The translations under genes were made by a program, and so were the position numbers. From Saccharopolyspora phatthalungensis (lineage in GTDB: Bacteria > Actinomycetota > Actinomycetes > Mycobacteriales > Pseudonocardiaceae), in NCBI RefSeq assembly GCF_014203395.1, contig NZ_JACHIW010000001.1:372001-436000 (forward strand): DNA of 64,000 nucleotides. The letters run 5' to 3'. Below are positions 58,726-64,000 of this stretch, piece by piece. Every line of letters begins with the position of its first letter. The first letter of the stretch is position 1. The notes below the pieces were generated by a model. It made no database searches. It had not been told where the DNA came from and saw only the letters and a list, made by a program, of their open reading frames with translations.

Positions 58726-59107
58726 CAGCGAGCCCGCCCCAATAGGAGGAGCAGGGCGGTTGACCTAACTTCGCGGCGAGGCGAATGCGCGCCCACACGG
58801 TGCCGTGCTCGGTGAGCGAATCGGTGTCGTATCGGTAGTCGCAGTGGTTTACGACCCACGTTACCGCTGGGCGCAGTCCCGCCGCGTAGCGCTCGGCGTA
58901 GTACAGAGCGCTATTCTGATCCGAACCGCGAACACCGCCTGTCCTGCGTCCGACCGCCATTCGGTGCCGGTCCTTCGCCTCGACGACAACTAGGTCCCGC
59001 GCGTACGGGGCAGGTGTCGTCACGGTGACATCCGGAGTGAGCTCGCCATCTGGAGTCACGCGCTTAGACACGCCCGAACCGCTCACGAACTTCCTGACTG
59101 GCTCCAC
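58726..59107 (-). pseudogene. PD-(D/E)XK nuclease-like remnant
   Basis: A minus-strand frame reads LTPDVTVTTPAPYARDLVVVEAKDRHRM, matching the PD...(D/E)xK core of restriction-like nucleases (PDV ... VVEAK), followed by LYYAERYAAGLRPAVTWVVNH. The visible part is too short for a full enzyme and the C-terminal end drifts into sequence without coding character. Probably a broken gene. Family call rests on this one motif. Confidence 0.35.
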
Positions 59108-59284
59108 GAAGCCCTCACAGCAGTCCGCAACGCTGCCCCACCAGGACTACCCAAAACAGCAATCAGCCGCATCGCCGCCCGAAGACTCGGTCCAGCCAGC
59201 TACCACTACATCGACAACGCAACAGCATGGGACCTACAAAGTCACCGACAACGGAACCAGCTACCTCAACAGCACGTGAGTTGA
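59051..59284 (+). pseudogene. C-terminal fragment of an unknown protein
   Basis: A frame without a start codon reads LPDWLHEALTAVRNAAP then PGLPKTAISRIAARRLGP and ASYHYIDNATAWDLQSH, ending in TGA at 59282-59284. It looks like a former protein tail. It runs into the nuclease-like remnant at 59050-59107, which may mark a recombination junction. No family recognised. Confidence 0.3.
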
Positions 59285-59478
59285 GCCCACGAGTCACCTT
59301 CACGTACTTGAAGAGCGGCACGAGATGCCGGAACCGATGCCTTAAGCGACCGGATCACCTCCACGTGCATGGAGAACGGTCCGTTAGCGTGGTGCCAATG
59401 AGCACCGTCAGCGCTGCTGGCGCGACCGCCAGCGGCGTGCTCGGTGCTGACTGAGCGATATCATGGGATCGCGGGAGT

Positions 59479-59943
59479 TCACCGATGCTGTGAAACCGTT
59501 GTTCCGAGTTCAGCACGCATAGCCTTCTTGGTCGCTTCTACCGCGTGTTCGAGGTCCTTCATTGCTTCGTCCACGACAGCGCTTTCCCGAGGATTTCCCG
59601 GCGCTACCCGGGCAAGCCTTTCAGCCGCACGGCCGGACAGTTCCGCACATTCGCGAACGGGTTCGTCTGCGACAAGTTCAACAGAACCCACACTTGCGTG
59701 AAATTCATCAACAATCGAGACTCTATCTCCGGATTCTGACCAGTCACGAATTCGCCGCAACCGGTTCGCGGCCCGGATGTAATCGGCATAAATCGTGGAC
59801 CTGCGTTCCTCGGTTTGCTGATGACGTTCGAAGTGGTTGCGTCGACGCTCCCGGCGGTTCGCCATCCACTGGGTTACCAGGACCCCTAACACACTGATCA
59901 ACGAGGTGATAGCCGCGCTCCACCACGGCGCCGATGAACCCAT
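59479..59943 (-). CDS. Membrane-anchored coiled-coil protein, unknown function
   Basis: 154 residues. One N-terminal membrane helix (WWSAAITSLISVLGVLVTQWM, about residues 7-27) is followed by a highly basic stretch (NRRERRRNHFERHQQTEERR) and a long helical region rich in Glu and Arg. It is divergent from the GT-B-like gene, with a shared 116-bp promoter region. Intact frame with an ATG start. No family recognised. Confidence 0.65.
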   Translation of the reverse strand: MGSSAPWWSAAITSLISVLGVLVTQWMANRRERRRNHFERHQQTEERRSTIYADYIRAANRLRRIRDWSESGDRVSIVDEFHASVGSVELVADEPVRECAELSGRAAERLARVAPGNPRESAVVDEAMKDLEHAVEATKKAMRAELGTTVSQHR

Positions 59944-60059
59944 GCCATGATCTTAGCGGAGGGTGTCGGCGCGTGGCTGCGAAGCGGGCTCGGCCGTTCC
60001 GTCGATTCGCACGACTAGACTGAGAGTCCCAGCCGTGAAGCAGTCCGGGAGAACGTCCG

Positions 60060-61841
60060 TTGTCATCACATGCATGGCCGAAACCACTGATCAGCCCGCG
60101 CGCGTCGCAGTGGTCGACCATGCCCACCTCGCGGAGGGTCCTGATCATCGTACACACGGTCGCCTCGGCGAACCGTCTGCGCGACGTACTACCGGTGTTC
60201 GATTCGGATCATCGGATCCAGCTTGTCTTTACCTGCCCTGGCTCATCGGCCGTATCCACCGGTGTTGCCGAATTTCTCGCTGAGGCCGACGTTCCTGTGA
60301 TCGCGTGGGAGCATGCACTGCTCTCAAAGTTCGATCTGGCGATATCAGCCAATCACACAGGAAATCTTCATGAGATCAATGCACCGTTAGTGATTATCTC
60401 TCATGGAATCGGATATACTAAGACAATAGCCGGGAGCCGGGAGCCGGGAGCCGGGAGCCGGGAGCCGGGAGCCGGGAGCCGGGAGCCGGTATATGGCCTG
60501 TCAGCACAGTCCTTGCTGCATGCCGGACGGCTTGTTCCGGACCGGCTCATCCTCTCCCATGAGGAGCAGCTCGAACGACTGGCAAAGGAAGTCCCGGAAG
60601 CTGTTGAGGCGGCCGTTCTTGCCGGGGATCCCTGCCTGGACCGTATCCAGGCCAGTATCCCGCTGCGCCACCAATATCGGTATGCACTCGGCGCGGACGA
60701 GGACACCACGGTCGTAGTCGTCTCGTCGACGTGGCGGGCCGGTTCTCTGATCAACACATGGCCCACCTTGTTCAGGCAGTTGCAGGCCGAACTTCCGCTT
60801 GATTCGTACCTTGTGGTCGGCGTTCTGCATCCCCACATCTGGTTCGCCCACGGACAGGCGCAGGTACGGTCCTGGCTCGCCGAGTGCGAACGCGCCGGAC
60901 TTCGCCTCATCCGCCCGGAAGAAGGCTGGCAGGCGGCGCTGGTGGCAGCCGACGTGGTTATCGGCGACTACGGTGCCGTGACGTGTTACGCGACGGCTCT
61001 GGATGTTCCCCTCGCGCTGGCGGCGTTCGCGGAGGAGGCGGTCGCCGCCGGCTCACCGGTCGATCTACTCGGTCAGTGCGCCCCCGGACTCGACACCGGA
61101 TCCGCGATTCGGCCGCAATTGGAACAGGTCGTCTCCGAGTACCGGAGCGGCAGGTACGCGCCCGTTGCCAACCTGATCACCTCTCAACCAGGGGAATCAG
61201 GCCAGCGGTTGCGTACCGTCTTCTACGAGCTCATGAAACTGGAGGAACCGTCCTCCGAGGTGCCGGTGCCGCCACTACCGATCATGAGCGTCTGCTCCCG
61301 ACTCGGGCGTTCTCGTGCGACAGCGGCATTCGTCGACGGGTGCGTCGAGGACGACAACACCGCCCGGGTACGACGGTTACCTGCGGACGTCCTCATTGGA
61401 CGGACTGACGGCCAGGCCCCGCCCGATGGCGCCCACCTGGTCGTCGGCTTCCAGCACCCGATCCGCAGCCTGCGCACCAACGCCGACATCCTGTTCTGCC
61501 ACGAAGAAGAGCTGACGACCTCAGTGCGCCTGTGGTGGAGCGAAACGCTACGTGAATCTCCCGGAACAACCCTGGCGGCCATGGCAACTACGAGCGGCGA
61601 ATGCCTCCTCGCCGGCCGTGGGATCGATCCGGTCCGGATCACGCCCGCCGGCACCGAATACGCAGCTGCGCCGGATCCAATGATCTGGGCTTCGGTGTAC
61701 TACCTCTGGCTGATCTCTGGCGGCAAGCACCACCAGCCGCCGACGGACCTGGTCGCGCGCACCGCGTCCGGCGAGTACAGGGCGCGTCAGGAACCGTGCG
61801 ACCCGCCAGAAGCATCTTCGTCAAGCTCGACCAGGTGCTGA
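60060..61841 (+). CDS. GT-B-like protein interrupted by a heptanucleotide repeat
   Basis: 593 residues from a TTG with GGGAGAA 6 bases upstream; an ATG at 60120 is the alternative. Two Rossmann-like halves: RRVLIIVHTVASANRLRDVLPVF at the start and AALVAADVVIGDYGAVTCYATALDVPLALAAF in the middle, the last resembling the donor site of GT-B glycosyltransferases and CDP-glycerol transferases. Similar proteins occur in Streptomyces and Frankia without a known function. Residues 124-143 come from the GCCGGGA repeat (three AGSREPG-type units). Its 3' end overlaps the STAND gene by 55 bp. Function is not established; a sugar or nucleotide transferase is possible. Confidence 0.75.
   Translation: MSSHAWPKPLISPRASQWSTMPTSRRVLIIVHTVASANRLRDVLPVFDSDHRIQLVFTCPGSSAVSTGVAEFLAEADVPVIAWEHALLSKFDLAISANHTGNLHEINAPLVIISHGIGYTKTIAGSREPGAGSREPGAGSREPVYGLSAQSLLHAGRLVPDRLILSHEEQLERLAKEVPEAVEAAVLAGDPCLDRIQASIPLRHQYRYALGADEDTTVVVVSSTWRAGSLINTWPTLFRQLQAELPLDSYLVVGVLHPHIWFAHGQAQVRSWLAECERAGLRLIRPEEGWQAALVAADVVIGDYGAVTCYATALDVPLALAAFAEEAVAAGSPVDLLGQCAPGLDTGSAIRPQLEQVVSEYRSGRYAPVANLITSQPGESGQRLRTVFYELMKLEEPSSEVPVPPLPIMSVCSRLGRSRATAAFVDGCVEDDNTARVRRLPADVLIGRTDGQAPPDGAHLVVGFQHPIRSLRTNADILFCHEEELTTSVRLWWSETLRESPGTTLAAMATTSGECLLAGRGIDPVRITPAGTEYAAAPDPMIWASVYYLWLISGGKHHQPPTDLVARTASGEYRARQEPCDPPEASSSSSTRC
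60429..60489 (+). repeat. Heptanucleotide tandem repeat GCCGGGA, 8.7 copies, inside a reading frame
   Basis: Eight exact copies (60429-60484) and a partial ninth (GCCGG). Three units make 21 bases and encode seven residues. Because 7 is not a multiple of 3, gain or loss of one unit shifts the frame: one fewer copy gives a stop at about 60717, one more gives a stop near 60560. With 8 copies the gene is open. This is the classic arrangement for slipped-strand phase variation. Confidence 0.95.
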
Positions 61842-63835
61842 CGGATCGCCTCGGCCTCACCTGGATCACAGAGGGCGTAGTGTTGCGCAGCCTGGCCAAG
61901 GTAATCGATCATGGTGGTGTGATCGCCCTGCCGTTGCCCGATCGAGGCGAGCAGCCGGCAGACTTCGCCCTTCCGGCGTGATGAACCGTCCCTGCTGAAC
62001 AGTGCCAGAGCCTGCTGTCCGGTCTCCGTGGCCTTCTCCAAGGCATCCAGTCCAGCGTAGGCCTGAGCCAGTTCGAACCGAGCTTTAGCCTCGTTGTCGA
62101 TTTCCGAGGTTCCCGCGAAGTACTCGAGCGCACCATAGAATTCTTCCGCAGCCTCGGCATAACGGTCGGCCTTGAGATACGTACGCCCGCGCTGCAGCCG
62201 GATCAGCGCCAACGCACGTGCCTGGTCTTGCGAGTCCAGTCGTCGCACAATCTCCTCGGACTTCACGAAAGCCTGGAGGGCCTCCTCGATCTCATTCAGC
62301 TCGCGGTAAATCTTGCCGAGCCATTCCCACGCACTCTGCTGACCGAAGTCATGCCCCTCGTCGATGGCCACATGCAGCGATTTCAGGAAGCACTCCTTGG
62401 CCTGTGAGTACTCTTTGATCGCGAAGTATGCCGAACCGAGTTGGGCGCTCACGTGCATCACGGCGAGCCGGTTGCCGAGTCGTTCAGCCGCGGCCAGACC
62501 ACGCTGGTGCGTGTCAATCCAGTCGTCGAAATGGCCGTGCAGGTGGTACAAGCCCCACAATGCTTCACAGAACTGCCAGGTCAGTTCGTCGAGCCCGGCA
62601 GTCTCCGAAGCACGGACACACGCCAGCAGGTTTTCCCGTTCCTGCTCCAGAGCACCCAGGGCACGGGCTCGCTGCTCCCTGCGGGTCTCGACGTCGACGT
62701 CTTCCGGAAGACCAGCACGTTCTTGGTAGAGCGGGCTGACTCGCCACCGGTCGGAAAGCACCTGGTCCCACGCCACGGTCTGTTTCAGATACCACGTCGC
62801 GACCCGACGAACGACCTCGATGGTCCGGCCACTCAGCTCGGGGTCAGCGGCGAGAACCTCACGCGCGTGCACCCGGATCGGGGCATGCACCTCGTAGCGG
62901 TCTTCGTCCACGACGTGAACGAGACGCTTACGTGTCAAGACCCGCAGGCGTTCCTCGGCGTCATCCAGGCTGGTATTGAAAAGGACCGCTGCCGCCTCCA
63001 GAGCGAACTGCGTTCCAGGGTGCAGCGCCAGCATCCGGTGTGCTTCAGCCGCGTCGGCGGGGAGGTTGTCGTAGACCAAGTCGAGCGGCCGTCGCACCGG
63101 GTTCCCTTCGTCCTCCTGGAACAGTTCGAGCCCGCCCCGCTCAAGTCTGCGTTTGATGATCCGGCCTGGTGAAGGCTCCTCGGCCAGCGACGCGACCACG
63201 TTCAGCGCCAAGGGATATCCGCCGCAGACCGCGATGAGATGCGCTTTGGTCTGGTCATCGCAGTCCCACGCACGTTCGGCCGATGCGTCCAGCAACGCCG
63301 CACTGTGTGCAGCGTTGAGGGGGCCGACCCGGACCCGTTTGAAACCCAGCCGGCGCAAGCCCCGCAGTTCGGCCCTGCTCGTCGCCACTACCAGCGATCC
63401 CGGCGAGTTGATCAGGAAAGTCTCGATCTGAGAAACGGTCACGGCATCGTTGAGCAGCAGAAAGACCCGTTTGTCCGAAAGCAGGCGACGAAGCAGGCTC
63501 GATCGGTCGGCCATGGTCGCCGGAAGCTCGCCAGGTGCCTGCCCCAGGTTCTGCAACGTTCCGTTGAGCGCCTCACCGGCAGGCACCATCTCGTTGCGGT
63601 CAGGGTCGCTCAGTTTGACCTGCAAAGCGCCATCCGGGAACCACGACTTGTACTTCGCATAGAATTGCAGCGCAGCAGCGGTAACGCCGATACCACCCGG
63701 CCCGTCCAAGGCGACCAGGGCGGGACGTCCGTCTCGCGTAGCTCGTTCGACCTGGGTGAACATCGCAGCCAGAACATCCTCACGATCGATGAACGGATAT
63801 GGCGGCGGCTGCAACTGGTTCGCTATCGCGCGCAC
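61787..63835 (-). CDS. STAND (NB-ARC-like) TPR protein with degenerate nucleotide-binding site
   Basis: 682 residues from the GTG at 63835, which sits 5 bases after GAGGAGG (a GTG at 63853 is less well placed). An NB-ARC/STAND domain (about 40-330) is followed by TPR repeats (about 410-660). Walker A reads GPGGIGVT, with Val51 in place of the lysine, and Walker B reads FLLLNDA, with Asn129 in place of Asp. The later CGGYPLAL motif is intact. It should bind nucleotide poorly or not hydrolyse it, yet keep a signalling scaffold. Intact frame. Convergent with the GT-B-like gene. Confidence 0.88.
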   Translation of the reverse strand: MRAIANQLQPPPYPFIDREDVLAAMFTQVERATRDGRPALVALDGPGGIGVTAAALQFYAKYKSWFPDGALQVKLSDPDRNEMVPAGEALNGTLQNLGQAPGELPATMADRSSLLRRLLSDKRVFLLLNDAVTVSQIETFLINSPGSLVVATSRAELRGLRRLGFKRVRVGPLNAAHSAALLDASAERAWDCDDQTKAHLIAVCGGYPLALNVVASLAEEPSPGRIIKRRLERGGLELFQEDEGNPVRRPLDLVYDNLPADAAEAHRMLALHPGTQFALEAAAVLFNTSLDDAEERLRVLTRKRLVHVVDEDRYEVHAPIRVHAREVLAADPELSGRTIEVVRRVATWYLKQTVAWDQVLSDRWRVSPLYQERAGLPEDVDVETRREQRARALGALEQERENLLACVRASETAGLDELTWQFCEALWGLYHLHGHFDDWIDTHQRGLAAAERLGNRLAVMHVSAQLGSAYFAIKEYSQAKECFLKSLHVAIDEGHDFGQQSAWEWLGKIYRELNEIEEALQAFVKSEEIVRRLDSQDQARALALIRLQRGRTYLKADRYAEAAEEFYGALEYFAGTSEIDNEAKARFELAQAYAGLDALEKATETGQQALALFSRDGSSRRKGEVCRLLASIGQRQGDHTTMIDYLGQAAQHYALCDPGEAEAIRQHLVELDEDASGGSHGS

Positions 63836-64000
63836 TCCTACCTCCTCAACCACGCCACCCCAGGCGCGACGGCGTCACCGCACTCAGTGATCAATACTAA
63901 ACACCGGATCACCCACCACGCCTACGATCTCAGCAAGTCGCCTTCGGTGACCTCAGCGCGTCAACGCCCAACCGGCTCGGTCGGCTGCTGCGCGAGCCGT
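63836..64000. other. Right window end, no gene seen
   Basis: 165 bases upstream of the STAND gene. It should contain its promoter. No coding frame or RNA was recognised before the window ends. Confidence 0.4.

Noticed and set aside
59025..59279. 84-codon plus-strand frame rich in Ser/Thr/Pro
   Set aside because: Another frame of the same bases gives a more protein-like sequence (PDWLHEALTAVRNAAP), reported as a fragment instead.
60429..60489. CRISPR array
   Set aside because: The repeat is a pure 7-bp tandem unit without spacers and lies inside a reading frame.
60429..60489. Assembly or sequencing artefact as the explanation for the heptanucleotide repeat
   Set aside because: Cannot be excluded from sequence alone, but the eight-copy state keeps a 593-codon frame open across the tract, which a random error would do only one time in three.

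Overview
The window is a stretch of high-GC actinobacterial chromosome. About 55 genes are closely packed, many start at GTG or TTG, and 4-bp stop/start overlaps are common. The first half keeps the gene order of the Mycobacterium tuberculosis segment from aspS (Rv2572c) to thrS (Rv2614c), with lineage-specific insertions. That order, together with paired 10-methyl fatty acid genes, a PruC-type proline regulator and an EF-G2 paralogue, suggests a member of the Pseudonocardiales, possibly Saccharopolyspora-like. The genus is an inference. No rRNA, tRNA or CRISPR array was recognised.

Layout: 0-3 kb holds a carbonic anhydrase cut by the left edge, a small membrane protein, a shortened GNAT protein and a kinase-like phosphotransferase. 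3-16.4 kb carries aspS, an XRE regulator, an Rv2578c-type radical SAM protein, a YibE/F membrane protein, hisS, a metallo-hydrolase, a membrane cyclophilin, relA and apt. 16.4-25.8 kb carries secF-secD-yajC, ruvB-ruvA-ruvC with a LexA box upstream, a DUF4262 protein, a YebC-type regulator and pdxT-pdxS. 26-34 kb carries an EF-G2-like GTPase, pgsA, a YceI protein, an IS110-family element, a HIT protein and thrS.

34-53 kb is metabolic. It carries a PAS-GGDEF-EAL protein with degraded catalytic motifs, fprA behind a DtxR/IdeR-like box, an aldehyde dehydrogenase, an RlmA-like methyltransferase, a lipase maturation factor, a VOC protein, the probable tmsA-tmsB pair for 10-methyl branched fatty acids, an amino-acid permease, coaA, and a proline-degradation cluster (PucR-type regulator, pruA, proline dehydrogenase). 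52.7-57.5 kb carries cyanase, a second aldehyde dehydrogenase, two membrane proteins and a secreted trypsin-like protease.

57.5-64 kb is accessory DNA. It begins with a graveyard of broken genes: an ESX/WXG100-like fragment with frameshifts, a piece resembling a PD-(D/E)XK nuclease, and unrecognised tails. It then carries a membrane-anchored coiled-coil protein, a GT-B-like protein whose reading frame is interrupted by an 8.7-copy GCCGGGA heptanucleotide repeat, and, facing it, a STAND/NB-ARC-TPR protein that lacks the Walker A lysine. The repeat-bearing gene and its NTPase-like neighbour are the best candidates for an undescribed, possibly phase-variable, conflict or surface system.
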